From: Flavobacterium azooxidireducens
Lineage (GTDB): Bacteria > Bacteroidota > Bacteroidia > Flavobacteriales > Flavobacteriaceae
Reading direction: 5' to 3'
NCBI RefSeq assembly: GCF_023195775.1
Contig: NZ_CP096205.1
Location: 1,302,001 to 1,366,000, forward strand
DNA length: 64,000 nucleotides
A program made the translations under genes and the position numbers. Of this stretch, positions 28,062 through 35,470 are shown piece by piece (position 1 is the stretch's first letter; each line of letters starts with the position of its first letter). The notes below the pieces were generated by a model, which saw only the letters and a program-made list of their open reading frames with translations, searched no databases and was not told the DNA's origin.

Positions 28062-28931
28062 ATGAAAACTACATTATCTCCTGTTGTAGCAGGAACCATG
28101 AATTGGGGTGTTTGGGACAAAAATCTAAGTGTCGCCGAAATGGCCAACCTCATTCTTGTTTGTTTAGAAAATAAAATAACCACGTTTGATCACGCCGATA
28201 TTTATGGCGGTTATACAACCGAAGCCACTTTTGGCGAAGGTTTTAAACAAAGCAAAATTGATCGAACAAAAATTCAATTGGTTTCAAAATGTGGTATTCA
28301 ACATATTTCCGATAATCGTCCGAACAGAATCAAACATTATGATTATTCGAAAGAATACATTATTTGGTCGGCAGAAAATTCGCTTAAAAATTTAAAAACC
28401 GATTATTTAGATGTGTATCTTTTGCATCGACCGAGTCCGTTAATGCAAGCCGATGAAATTGCTGAGGCGATTGAAAAACTAAAAAAAGAAGGTAAAATTT
28501 TGGATTTTGGATTGTCAAATTTTACGCCTTCTCAAACCGATTTGATTCAGCAAAAAACGAAGGTTTCGTATAATCAAATTCAGTTTTCAGCCACGCATTT
28601 TGAACCGATGGTCGATGGAAGTTTAGACCATATGCAAATTCACAACATTCGTCCGATGGCCTGGAATCCACTCGGAACAATTTTTAGAGAAGACACCGAA
28701 CAAACCCGTCGATTAAAAAAATTATTAGCTCGATTGGTCGAAAAATATCACTTTGGTTCTGATATCATTTTACTGGCCTGGATTATGCAGCATCCTTCCA
28801 AAATAATTCCCGTTGCAGGAACAGTAAATGTAGCTCGAATTCAACAATTACAAAAAGCGTCCGAATTAATTTTAGACAAAGAAGATTGGTTTGAAATTTG
28901 GACGGAAAGTATGGGCAGTAAAGTGCCTTAA
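28062..28931 (+). CDS. aldo/keto reductase
   Basis: A 289-residue NAD(P)H-dependent TIM-barrel oxidoreductase. The catalytic tetrad pattern is visible: Asp and Tyr in TFDHADIYGGY, Lys in LVSKCGIQ and His in YLLHRPSP. Typical cofactor segments DFGLSNFTPSQ and PVAGTVNVARI follow. The arrangement resembles the YdhF-type branch. Start is the ATG at 28062. The physiological substrate cannot be told from sequence. Confidence 0.92.
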   Translation: MKTTLSPVVAGTMNWGVWDKNLSVAEMANLILVCLENKITTFDHADIYGGYTTEATFGEGFKQSKIDRTKIQLVSKCGIQHISDNRPNRIKHYDYSKEYIIWSAENSLKNLKTDYLDVYLLHRPSPLMQADEIAEAIEKLKKEGKILDFGLSNFTPSQTDLIQQKTKVSYNQIQFSATHFEPMVDGSLDHMQIHNIRPMAWNPLGTIFREDTEQTRRLKKLLARLVEKYHFGSDIILLAWIMQHPSKIIPVAGTVNVARIQQLQKASELILDKEDWFEIWTESMGSKVP

Positions 28932-28933
28932 AA

Positions 28934-29014
28934 AGTTTTCAGTCGCAGTTTTCAGTCGCAGAAATAGTTTTCAAACTGTGTATCTCGCTGAAAACTGCGA
29001 CTGCGACTGAAAAC
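28934..29014. repeat. inverted repeat, possible terminator
   Basis: AGTTTTCAGTCGCAG at 28934-28948 is perfectly complementary to CTGCGACTGAAAACT at 29000-29014. An additional copy of TTTTCAGTCGCAG lies inside (28949-28961), so the arms can pair in more than one register. The element lies between the aldo/keto reductase and the AlbA-domain gene. Confidence 0.7.
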
Positions 29015-29022
29015 TAAAAATA

Positions 29023-30171
29023 ATGATCAACAAACGCCTTCTTATCAAAAACCTCTTAGCTCACAACGATGAGAGTAGTTTTTATGATAAAAAACGTCAG
29101 TTGAATTTGCATACTAAAGAAGGAAAAGCGAAGTTTTTGAAACACATTTGTGCTTTGTCGAATTCCAACCCAACAAATAATTCCTATATCGTGGTTGGGG
29201 TTGAAGATCAAGATAATGAAATTACAGGTGATGATTTTTTTGATGACAGTAGGATTCAAAATCTAGTGAACGCATTTTTAGAAAATCCACCGAAAATTCA
29301 ATATGAGAATGTTCCGTTTCCAAATTTACCAAAAGATAAAGTGGTGGGTTTGGTCACGATAAAACCAAACAGCAAAGTTTCAGCCTTTAAAAAAGGAATT
29401 TATACTATTCCGGCTCGAACAGTTTTTGTGCGAAGAGGAAGTAATTCTATTCCAACCGAAGATAAAATCCCGTTTTCTAAAATGAATACCGAAACGGTGA
29501 TTGGAATTGAAAATAATTCGCGAAACAGTATTTCCTATACTTTAGAAGGAGTTTTAGATTTTATGAATAATCGGCACAAAGACATGGCTACAAAGTACCA
29601 TGTTTTTAAAGAACTTTTTGTGGTTTGTTGGGCAGGAAATAAGAAAAAGGTACGCGATAAAACATTTTATTCAAGGGTAGATATTGAATTAATTAACGAA
29701 CAAGTCAAGCTATTCTATTCTGCTTTTGATGAGGTTTCGATTGCGTATGATGATAAGACATTTACGATTACTGAATATGTTCCGTTAGGATTGAATGACA
29801 AAACGAGTTATTATCCGTTAGAAAAGCAAACGCTGACTTTTTTTGATAATGGTTATTATAAAATTGAAAACGAGTTTCTGTTTGAACCTCCACAATACAA
29901 TCGGAAAATGATGTTTCATATTTATAATTCCAACTTATCTTTGTTGCAAAAATTACAAAAAGGAACTGCTTTATCCGAAAATGAAAAGCGGGATTTACTA
30001 AATTTGCCTTCTACATTAATGATTTGTTATTTAAACGGATTTGAAGAAGCCAAACAAAAATTAATTGATGCCAAACCGCTGCTTAAAATGGTAGAAAACC
30101 CGATGGTTTATGTAAATTTTAAAGAAACTATGCGGATTTTGAGGAAGGTAAAATATGATAGAAATGAATAA
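29023..30171 (+). CDS. AlbA_2 (Schlafen-like) domain protein
   Basis: A 382-residue soluble protein. The N-terminal region, residues about 15-150, shows the divergent AlbA_2/Schlafen putative nucleic-acid-binding domain: KAKFLKHICALSNSNPTNNSYIVVGVED, then GLVTIKPNSKVSAFKK and the terminal FVRRGSNS. The remainder (EGVLDFMNNRHKDMATKYHV onward) has no recognised domain and lacks the winged-helix ATPase part sometimes fused to AlbA_2. Possibly a regulator or RNA-related protein. Confidence 0.75.
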   Translation: MINKRLLIKNLLAHNDESSFYDKKRQLNLHTKEGKAKFLKHICALSNSNPTNNSYIVVGVEDQDNEITGDDFFDDSRIQNLVNAFLENPPKIQYENVPFPNLPKDKVVGLVTIKPNSKVSAFKKGIYTIPARTVFVRRGSNSIPTEDKIPFSKMNTETVIGIENNSRNSISYTLEGVLDFMNNRHKDMATKYHVFKELFVVCWAGNKKKVRDKTFYSRVDIELINEQVKLFYSAFDEVSIAYDDKTFTITEYVPLGLNDKTSYYPLEKQTLTFFDNGYYKIENEFLFEPPQYNRKMMFHIYNSNLSLLQKLQKGTALSENEKRDLLNLPSTLMICYLNGFEEAKQKLIDAKPLLKMVENPMVYVNFKETMRILRKVKYDRNE

Positions 30172-30199
30172 AAAACGACAGTCCACAAGCTGTCGTTTT
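30172..30199. terminator. bidirectional hairpin terminator, CGACAG family
   Basis: AAAACGACAG pairs with CTGTCGTTTT around an eight-base loop, between the convergent AlbA-domain and thioredoxin genes. The same stem recurs at 30883-30910 and 32498-32527. Confidence 0.85.
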
Positions 30200-30231
30200 T
30201 TATTTAAATTTCAAGTTGGAATTTACAATTT

Positions 30232-30738
30232 TTATTTGTTTTTATTTATAAAGTCATAAACTTGAATACTATCTAGTTTTCCGTTTAACTTTTTAACTAC
30301 TTCACCATTCTTAATAAAATATGTTTTAGGTAAAACATCTATTTCAATGATGCTGTTGTCATTAAAAAATGAGTTCAAAGCATGTTTGGATCTATAATCA
30401 ATTAATGTAATTTCAGACCAGTTAAAATTATGTTCACTAATTGCTTTTTTAGTCAACAGAGTATCTTTATCTTTTGAGAAGGATAAAAACACAACTTCAT
30501 TATCAAAACTTTTTTTGACATTATTTAAAAAAGGAATCTCTTCGATACATGGAGCACACCATGAAGCCCAATAGTTTACAACTATTAACTTGTCATCTTG
30601 AATATAGTTTTTGTAAATTACACTTTCATTTAGATTTGTTTTATCATGTATCTCAAAAGAGAACTTATCCTTAAAAAGGAATAAAACAAGCACTAATACC
30701 ATACTAATTCCAAGAATAAAAAATATGATTTTTTTCAT
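30232..30738 (-). CDS. TlpA-type membrane-anchored thioredoxin
   Basis: A 168-residue protein with one N-terminal membrane anchor (about 4-22) and a periplasmic thioredoxin fold with the redox motif WCAPC in VVNYWASWCAPCIEEIPFL and a cis-proline near IDVLPKTYFI. It probably reduces or rearranges disulfides in exported proteins. It has its own promoter with the conserved operator 83 bases upstream of the start. It is one of two TlpA-like genes in the block; the other is at 37554. Confidence 0.88.
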   Translation of the reverse strand: MKKIIFFILGISMVLVLVLFLFKDKFSFEIHDKTNLNESVIYKNYIQDDKLIVVNYWASWCAPCIEEIPFLNNVKKSFDNEVVFLSFSKDKDTLLTKKAISEHNFNWSEITLIDYRSKHALNSFFNDNSIIEIDVLPKTYFIKNGEVVKKLNGKLDSIQVYDFINKNK

Positions 30739-30792
30739 GATAATTTAATGTTTTAATATAGACAAAAACAACTATTTTCTAATTTGTTGATG

Positions 30793-30848
30793 CAAAGATA
30801 GATTTTGATTTAAATGTGATTTTACACTAAAAGTGTAAAAAATGTTAA
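30793..30848 (-). promoter_or_regulatory. operator-promoter site 1 (thioredoxin gene)
   Basis: Plus coordinates 30821-30848 hold the operator, read on the minus strand as TTAACA-N6-ACACTTTTAGTGTAA, with palindrome TTACACTTTTAGTGTAA. Exactly 20 bases later comes the -7 box TATCTTTG (30793-30800). The operator occupies the place of the -33 element, as expected for an activator site. Part of a duplicated module also seen at 32436. Confidence 0.75.
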
Positions 30849-30882
30849 AGAAAAGATTGGGTTTTAATTTTAAAAACATAAA

Positions 30883-30910
30883 AAAACGACAGCTTGTGAA
30901 CTGTCGTTTT
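30883..30910 (-). terminator. hairpin terminator, CGACAG family, without an intact gene before it
   Basis: AAAACGACAG and CTGTCGTTTT pair around an eight-base loop. On the minus strand it would end a transcript coming from the 30.95-31.1 kb region, where no intact gene remains. Confidence 0.8.
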
Positions 30911-30916
30911 TAAATA

Positions 30917-31122
30917 AATCCTACTTTAAAAAAATTTTAATTTTATAAAATTAACAGCTACTAATCCTGTAAATGATGTTATTTCAATCAAAAACACCTT
31001 GCAATTATTATAATATAAGCTTTTGTATTGCTGTTAATTTTTAGGTAAGAACCATTAACAGTGGCGATAGCATCTAAGATAAACACATAAAAAATTTATT
31101 TTTCCTTTCATACTATTTAAAA
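30917..31122 (-). other. non-coding stretch with a possible decayed gene remnant
   Basis: With the repeat module, the whole gap from 30739 to 31122 holds no intact gene. On the minus strand, 30957-30989 reads NNIIYRISSC-stop, resembling the end of the 31539 gene (ITYYSDSNC-stop). Another frame around 31040-31075 gives FILDAIATVNG, comparable to its SDAGATLCT. The match is short and broken by stops, so a decayed paralogue is only a suggestion. Confidence 0.3.
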
Positions 31123-31506
31123 TTATTGATGTGTCCAATACATTATTTGCTGCCTAAAACTATGATAATTTGCAAGATAGAAGCCTGAAAATAGAATGAC
31201 CCAAGTAATGAACAATAAATACAAACTATTTAATTCAATATTCAATTCAAAACTTGCAAAAAGACACAAGAAACCAAAAACAACTGCACCAACAAAATTG
31301 TAAATAAATGAACTTTTAAGACTCATTTCTATTGCTCCAGTGAGAAAATTCCATCCTAGAAGTTTATCTTTGATTATTATTCTATTTTGACACAATTCAA
31401 TAGTTACTACATGCGAAAAATCTAATTTTACTGTAACTATGTCTCCGGCCGTAGAGTAATTATAATCAAATTTCTCTAAATTCTTAGTTATTTTTTCTAG
31501 ATACAT
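31123..31506 (-). CDS. small membrane protein, unknown function
   Basis: A 127-residue protein with a polar N-terminal half (YNYSTAGDIVTVKLDFSHVVTIELCQNRIIIKD, PH-like beta strands) and two transmembrane helices (about 63-83 and 90-108). I start at the ATG at 31506, leaving a 32-base gap after the secreted protein gene; a longer frame reaches 31545. No known family recognised. It is probably co-transcribed with its upstream neighbour from operator site 2 and could be a partner or protector of it, by position only. Confidence 0.65.
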   Translation of the reverse strand: MYLEKITKNLEKFDYNYSTAGDIVTVKLDFSHVVTIELCQNRIIIKDKLLGWNFLTGAIEMSLKSSFIYNFVGAVVFGFLCLFASFELNIELNSLYLLFITWVILFSGFYLANYHSFRQQIMYWTHQ

Positions 31507-31538
31507 ATTGATAAATTTAAATTTTAAATTCTTTATGT

Positions 31539-32210
31539 TTAACAATTAGAATCCGAATAATATGTAATTAAAGAACTTGCAGCACCTGCAATAACAGACA
31601 AAGGTCCAAAATACCAAGTGCATAATGTTGCCCCTGCATCAGAAACAATTGTTCTAGGTGTACAAGGGTTTTTTCCTCCTCTAAGGGTAGTACCTTGACT
31701 CCATAGATTATTTGACTCCTTCAAAACACTTTCGAAAACGATTAAGTTGTTTAATTCTTTCTCAGTTAAATTATTCTTTGACTTAAAAGAAATAATAATA
31801 TTATTAATACTTTTGTAATCTTTACCGTTAATGGCTATGTCATCAATTAAATTAATAATTTTTTGAGAAAGATATCCTTTCTTTAAATAGTCATTTTTGT
31901 TTAATTTCCATTTTAAGTAAAAATCATAATTACTTACAGTTGTGCTTGAATCAAAATAATTTTTGAGTTGTTCTGTAGTAATATTTTTGAACTCTTCAGG
32001 ATATTTTCCCTTCATTAATTCTAACATAACTTTAGTCATTTCTTCAACGGTTATGTTTGAAATCTTTTCTATATCTCCTTTCAAAAACTTCTCGTTGTAA
32101 AGCCTTATTACTTCATTATGATAAAAACCATATTCACTAAATTTAATTTCTTTCTGAGCAATTGATAAAAAAACATTTAAAAAAACTAAACTAAAAAAAA
32201 CTTTTTTCAT
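31539..32210 (-). CDS. secreted protein with a hydrophobic Cys-bearing C-terminus
   Basis: A 223-residue protein with a signal peptide ending SIAQ. The central part is helical and polar. The C-terminal 50 residues change character: GGKNPCTPRTIVSDAGATLC, then a hydrophobic GPLSVIAGAASSLITYY and a final NC. A double-glycine followed by a small, hydrophobic, Cys-containing tail recalls bacteriocin-like or processed peptides, but no known family can be assigned. The ATG at 32210 is preferred over the upstream frame start at 32243. Driven by operator site 2, with a 226-base leader. Confidence 0.7.
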   Translation of the reverse strand: MKKVFFSLVFLNVFLSIAQKEIKFSEYGFYHNEVIRLYNEKFLKGDIEKISNITVEEMTKVMLELMKGKYPEEFKNITTEQLKNYFDSSTTVSNYDFYLKWKLNKNDYLKKGYLSQKIINLIDDIAINGKDYKSINNIIISFKSKNNLTEKELNNLIVFESVLKESNNLWSQGTTLRGGKNPCTPRTIVSDAGATLCTWYFGPLSVIAGAASSLITYYSDSNC

Positions 32211-32407
32211 AATAATAAATTTAAAAATAACGCCTACTATCATTTTTTGGGTATCTGTTCGACTAATTTTCCCCGTTGAATTGCCTGATTAAATTGTTAG
32301 AATAACTAACCGCTCCATCATATTTCCAATTAATTATTATTAACTAATCAGATGATCCGGTAACGTTTTACTATAGACAAAAAGAACTATTTTCTACTAT
32401 ATTGATG

Positions 32408-32463
32408 TAAAGATAGATTTTGATTTAAGCGTGATTTTACACTAAAAGTGTAAAAAATGTTAA
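32408..32463 (-). promoter_or_regulatory. operator-promoter site 2 (secreted-protein operon)
   Basis: The operator at 32436-32463 is identical to site 1 over all 28 positions. The -7 box TATCTTTA lies at 32408-32415, 20 bases downstream on the minus strand. The start codon at 32210 is far away, leaving a long untranslated leader. Confidence 0.75.
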
Positions 32464-32497
32464 AGAATAGATTGGGTTTTAATTTTAAAAACATAAA

Positions 32498-32527
32498 AAA
32501 AACGACAGCAATTAAACTGTCGTTTTT
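32498..32527 (-). terminator. hairpin terminator of the 33697 gene, CGACAG family
   Basis: AAACGACAG pairs with CTGTCGTTT, flanked by A-run and T-run. It lies 34 bases past the stop of the leftward secreted-protein gene at 32561-33697. Confidence 0.85.
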
Positions 32528-32560
32528 AATAAGTAAAAACAAAAAATATTTAAAAATTAA

Positions 32561-33697
32561 TTACTCAAATTCATTTAACCCATATAAAATTTCTTTCATT
32601 TTTGTTCCGTTTACTTCTACCGGTTTGTAGGCTATGTTAAATTTATCAATCGCTACATCAATATCGGTTTTTAATTTTTTGTATTCTAAAGGCAATTTGG
32701 TGGAACATTGTTTTTCGTTTTCATAACTGTTTAATATGATTTTAAACTTTTCATAAAACTTTCCGCCTTGATCGATAAAGTTGTTGTAAAGCGTGATAAA
32801 TTGCAACAAACGATCAATTGGAAACTCCAAGTTCACCTGCATTTTAAATTGTTTTGTTCCGGTTGCATTTTTTATGTTTGCCAAATATTCTTCCATTTTT
32901 TGGGTGACCGATTCCCAATCGTCATTTGATCGACAACTTTCTAACGAAGCAATATAGCCGATGGGTTTTGTATAATCCTTGAACAACAATTCTATTTCGG
33001 TTTTCATTTTTTCATTACTATTTTGCAAAAAAGCGGTTTCAAAATAAATGGTATTCAAATCGTTTTGCATCCGTAAAGTAAAATCTAAAATGCACTCAAC
33101 ATTGGCTAATTCTTTTTCTTTTTCCTCTTTGGAAAGAGAAGATACCATCATATTTGAAAAAGTTTGAACAACAGAAACAATTGTGTTTGTACCCAAAATT
33201 GAAGTAAGGTCTAACCCTAGTTTTTTATCTTTTCGCGAAGCCACCAAATCTTTGAGTTTTTCATATTCAGGATATTGATTTGGATTTGAAATTTTATTGA
33301 TTTCATTAATGGTTCGCACCGATGCAAAATGATGGTCTAAACTCAACACTTTTTCATATAGAATTTTAATGATTTGCAATCCCTTTAGGTATCGTATTTT
33401 GGAAATCTCAATGCTAGTATCAATGTTTAATTGTTTTATTTCTGCATTAATTTTATCTTTCTGATACAGCAATTCAATCTTTTGATCTGTGCTGTAGGCT
33501 TCTGCCAACGATTGGTTGATCTGATTGAGTTGTTTGTGTTTTTCATCTAGCAAAACATCATATTTTTCACCAATTTTCTTTATCTCAACGAGTAATTCGC
33601 TAACAAGTTGGTTCGGATTATCATCAAGTTTATGCGAAAAACCATTAAAAGACAAGAGCAACATCGCAAACAACAAATAGTGTGTTACTTTTTTCAT
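32561..33697 (-). CDS. secreted helical protein, unknown function
   Basis: A 378-residue protein with a signal peptide (MKKVTHYLLFAMLLLSFNGFS) and a long, mostly alpha-helical mature part. Coiled-coil-like stretches are visible at about 28-90 (KIGEKYDVLLDEKHKQLNQI, DKINAEIKQLNIDTSIEISKI) and 220-260. It has few cysteines (CILDF, SCRS, QCSTK). No recognised domain. It is the third gene of a leftward unit with 34033 and 33710, driven by operator site 3; spacing to the previous gene is 12 bases. Confidence 0.72.
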   Translation of the reverse strand: MKKVTHYLLFAMLLLSFNGFSHKLDDNPNQLVSELLVEIKKIGEKYDVLLDEKHKQLNQINQSLAEAYSTDQKIELLYQKDKINAEIKQLNIDTSIEISKIRYLKGLQIIKILYEKVLSLDHHFASVRTINEINKISNPNQYPEYEKLKDLVASRKDKKLGLDLTSILGTNTIVSVVQTFSNMMVSSLSKEEKEKELANVECILDFTLRMQNDLNTIYFETAFLQNSNEKMKTEIELLFKDYTKPIGYIASLESCRSNDDWESVTQKMEEYLANIKNATGTKQFKMQVNLEFPIDRLLQFITLYNNFIDQGGKFYEKFKIILNSYENEKQCSTKLPLEYKKLKTDIDVAIDKFNIAYKPVEVNGTKMKEILYGLNEFE

Positions 33698-33709
33698 GAT
33701 TTTTTCATT

Positions 33710-34033
33710 TTATTTAATAATTTCATTTTGATTTGTAAAATGTTCCATTGTAAGCACTACACGAACAAAATTATCTTCAATTTCAACCGGATATTCACCT
33801 TTTTTGATGATTCGATAGTCGGGATTAATTTCTAAAACAACCATAACAACATAGTCCATTTCAAAATCAAAATGTTGAATAAACTTTAGTTCTTCATTTT
33901 CAGCCAAAGTGTTGTATGGTTTGCCAAAAAACAGCGTTTGATCGTCTTCATCGAGTTTGTTCAAATCGAGTTCAATCATCATTTGGCGTTTTTCCACTTT
34001 ATAAAGAGTGTATTTTGGAAAGGGTAAGCACAT
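33710..34033 (-). CDS. small protein sharing the G-Y-P-type beta domain
   Basis: A 107-residue protein without a clear signal peptide. From MMIELDLNKLDEDDQ to the end it resembles the C-terminal domain of its neighbour: IELDLNKL compares with ITIPISKL, and RIIKKGEYPVEIEDNFVRVVLTM compares with KIAPGAYPMNITKDKVEITFTL. Its ATG overlaps the stop of the upstream gene by one base (TAATG), so translation is coupled. Function unknown. Confidence 0.68.
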   Translation of the reverse strand: MCLPFPKYTLYKVEKRQMMIELDLNKLDEDDQTLFFGKPYNTLAENEELKFIQHFDFEMDYVVMVVLEINPDYRIIKKGEYPVEIEDNFVRVVLTMEHFTNQNEIIK

Positions 34034-34500
34034 TATTCTGTTGTTGTTAAGGTGAATGTAATTTCTACTTTGTCTTTGGTTATGTTCATTGGGTAGGCTC
34101 CGGGAGCAATCTTTGTATATCGTTTATCTATACCTAAGCTTCTGATGGTTTGATCATCTAAAATCAAAGGTTCTTCTTGAATAAAAACAATTTCATCGTT
34201 GGTTTTTATTTCTGAAAATAATTTTCCTGCCATATTCAATTCATCTTCTTTTGACAATTTTGAAATTGGAATTGTAATGACAAAAGTTGATGGCGTTGTT
34301 TTTTTTGCTGTAGTTTTCATAGCTGGTTTGCCTAATCGTGAAGAAGATGAACCAATTGTAAAGGAACAAGTACCTCTGCCCGTGCAATCTCCACTGTGTC
34401 TGCCAATGGAGAGTTCTGCTTCAACCGGAGCAATTTCGGTTTGTGCCTGTGCTAAAAATGAAAGCAATAATAGTAATAAAGCGAGTATGATTCGTGTCAT
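34033..34500 (-). CDS. secreted protein with a short Cys motif and the shared beta domain
   Basis: A 155-residue protein with a signal peptide (LLLLSFLAQAQ), then a short region GRHSGDCTGRGTCSFTIGSS with two cysteines seven apart, a Lys/Thr-rich linker, and a C-terminal domain (about 72-155) with the KLSKEDE... IAPGAYPMNITKDKVEITF pattern also seen in the genes at 33710 and 38148. First gene of the unit controlled by operator site 3; the operator is 83 bases upstream of the start. No known family recognised. Confidence 0.7.
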   Translation of the reverse strand: MTRIILALLLLLLSFLAQAQTEIAPVEAELSIGRHSGDCTGRGTCSFTIGSSSSRLGKPAMKTTAKKTTPSTFVITIPISKLSKEDELNMAGKLFSEIKTNDEIVFIQEEPLILDDQTIRSLGIDKRYTKIAPGAYPMNITKDKVEITFTLTTTE

Positions 34501-34554
34501 AATTCTATAATTTTACATTAAACAATTGTGTCAATTCGTTAAAAATTGGTTTTG

Positions 34555-34610
34555 TAAAATTACTTTGAAGCGAAATGGTGGCTTTACACTAAAAGTGTAA
34601 AAAATGTTAA
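34555..34610 (-). promoter_or_regulatory. operator-promoter site 3
   Basis: The operator at 34583-34610 is identical to sites 1 and 2 over all 28 positions. The 20-base spacer to the -7 box TAATTTTA (34555-34562) has the same length but an unrelated sequence, so the conservation is not due only to recent duplication. Confidence 0.75.
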
Positions 34611-34628
34611 GGTTTGATTTTTTAAAAT

Positions 34629-34652
34629 AAAAAAATCCGGATTAACCGGATT
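34629..34652 (-). terminator. intrinsic terminator of the TraB-like lipoprotein gene
   Basis: AATCCGG-ATTAA-CCGGATT forms a seven-base-pair stem, flanked by A-run and T-rich DNA, 29 bases after the stop of the 34681-35409 gene. Confidence 0.8.
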
Positions 34653-34680
34653 AAAGTTGAACTATTTAGTGTTGACAATA

Positions 34681-35409
34681 CTATTCATACTGCCAATTAT
34701 TGTCTTTTTCTTTTAGTAATTTAACTATTCCTTCAATGTGCTTTTTACCGTAAACCACTGCGATTTTGTTATGGTTTGATTTTACTATTCTTTCTATAAT
34801 TTCTTCATTTCTAGCATCTAAAATCAAATAATTGATATCGCCCTTTTTCCAAGTTGCACAACTATATCTTTCTTCAAGTGGCGTATTAAAGTCACATTCA
34901 TCAAGCTCAATTTTACCAAACTTAATTTCATACATATCGATTAAGGCATTCATGGGTAAATCTGCTCTTACATCTTTATTCAAATCTAATCCCAAAAGGG
35001 TTGGTTTGGGCTGGTTTACTAGTTGGTACTTTGGATTAACTTTTATATTACCAATTTTGTTTTCAATTGTATCTAAAATTCCTTTTTCACTTAGATGAAC
35101 ACCAAGTAATTTTCTAGCTTTTAGATTATAAATTTTTGCTTCTTCATTTGTTAAATCAACATCATACATTGCTGATTCAAATAGAAAATGAAATCCTAAA
35201 GCTCTTAAGGAATCTATTTTAAATTTTACATCATCATAAAACTTTTGTTGTCCAACATGCTGCATTCCAATAATAATTACTTTTTTATTCCCATCAGAAA
35301 TTATAGCTGTTTTTGCTGTTTCTTCATAAACCCCAATTTTTTCCAAGACATAATTCCCACAGGAAATTAAGGAGAAACAAATTGTTATTAAAAGATAGTT
35401 TTTTTTCAC
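34681..35409 (-). CDS. TraB/TIKI-like lipoprotein
   Basis: A 242-residue lipoprotein with lipobox LISC at residue 17. The mature domain carries the TraB/TIKI pattern: VIIIGMQHVGQQKFYDDV (conserved GxxH), LGFHFLFESA (conserved glutamate region) and a C-terminal IAVVYGKKHIEGIVKLL (second GxxH). Proteins of this fold include metal-dependent peptidases and the Wnt-cleaving TIKI proteins, so a proteolytic role is possible. Last gene of the leftward run that follows site 4; no operator directly upstream. Confidence 0.75.
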   Translation of the reverse strand: MKKNYLLITICFSLISCGNYVLEKIGVYEETAKTAIISDGNKKVIIIGMQHVGQQKFYDDVKFKIDSLRALGFHFLFESAMYDVDLTNEEAKIYNLKARKLLGVHLSEKGILDTIENKIGNIKVNPKYQLVNQPKPTLLGLDLNKDVRADLPMNALIDMYEIKFGKIELDECDFNTPLEERYSCATWKKGDINYLILDARNEEIIERIVKSNHNKIAVVYGKKHIEGIVKLLKEKDNNWQYE

Positions 35410-35470
35410 TGTTGTTAATATAAATGTTTTTAAATATGTGTACTATGTTTTTGCTTTTGGACTTTAAACC

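Larger units (their letters stand above)
30765..30916. repeat. duplicated terminator-promoter module, copy A
   Basis: About 150 bases are nearly identical to 32380-32528. The shared part includes the leader (CAACTATTTTCTA / GAACTATTTTCTA), the -7 box, the GATTTTGATTTAA spacer, the operator, the segment GATTGGGTTTTAATTTTAAA and the CGACAG hairpin. Each copy joins the terminator of one leftward gene to the promoter of the next. Confidence 0.85.
32380..32528. repeat. duplicated terminator-promoter module, copy B
   Basis: Nearly identical to 30765-30916. The few differences include a -7 box of TATCTTTA instead of TATCTTTG and a changed hairpin loop (CAATTAAA-type instead of CTTGTGAA). Confidence 0.85.
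32211..32560. other. intergenic leader and repeat region upstream of the secreted-protein operon
   Basis: About 350 bases without a gene. They contain the long 5' leader of the 32210 gene (32211-32407), operator-promoter site 2, copy B of the duplicated module and the hairpin that ends the 33697 gene. No open reading frame is supported. Confidence 0.7.

Noticed and set aside
27860..28174. Plus-strand frame overlapping the start of the aldo/keto reductase
   Set aside because: It passes through tandem-repeat DNA and overlaps the clear reductase start in another frame; no domain.
30172..32527. CGACAG hairpins considered as CRISPR-like or attC-like repeats
   Set aside because: Only three copies with irregular spacing of 0.7-1.6 kb, each placed after a gene like an intrinsic terminator.
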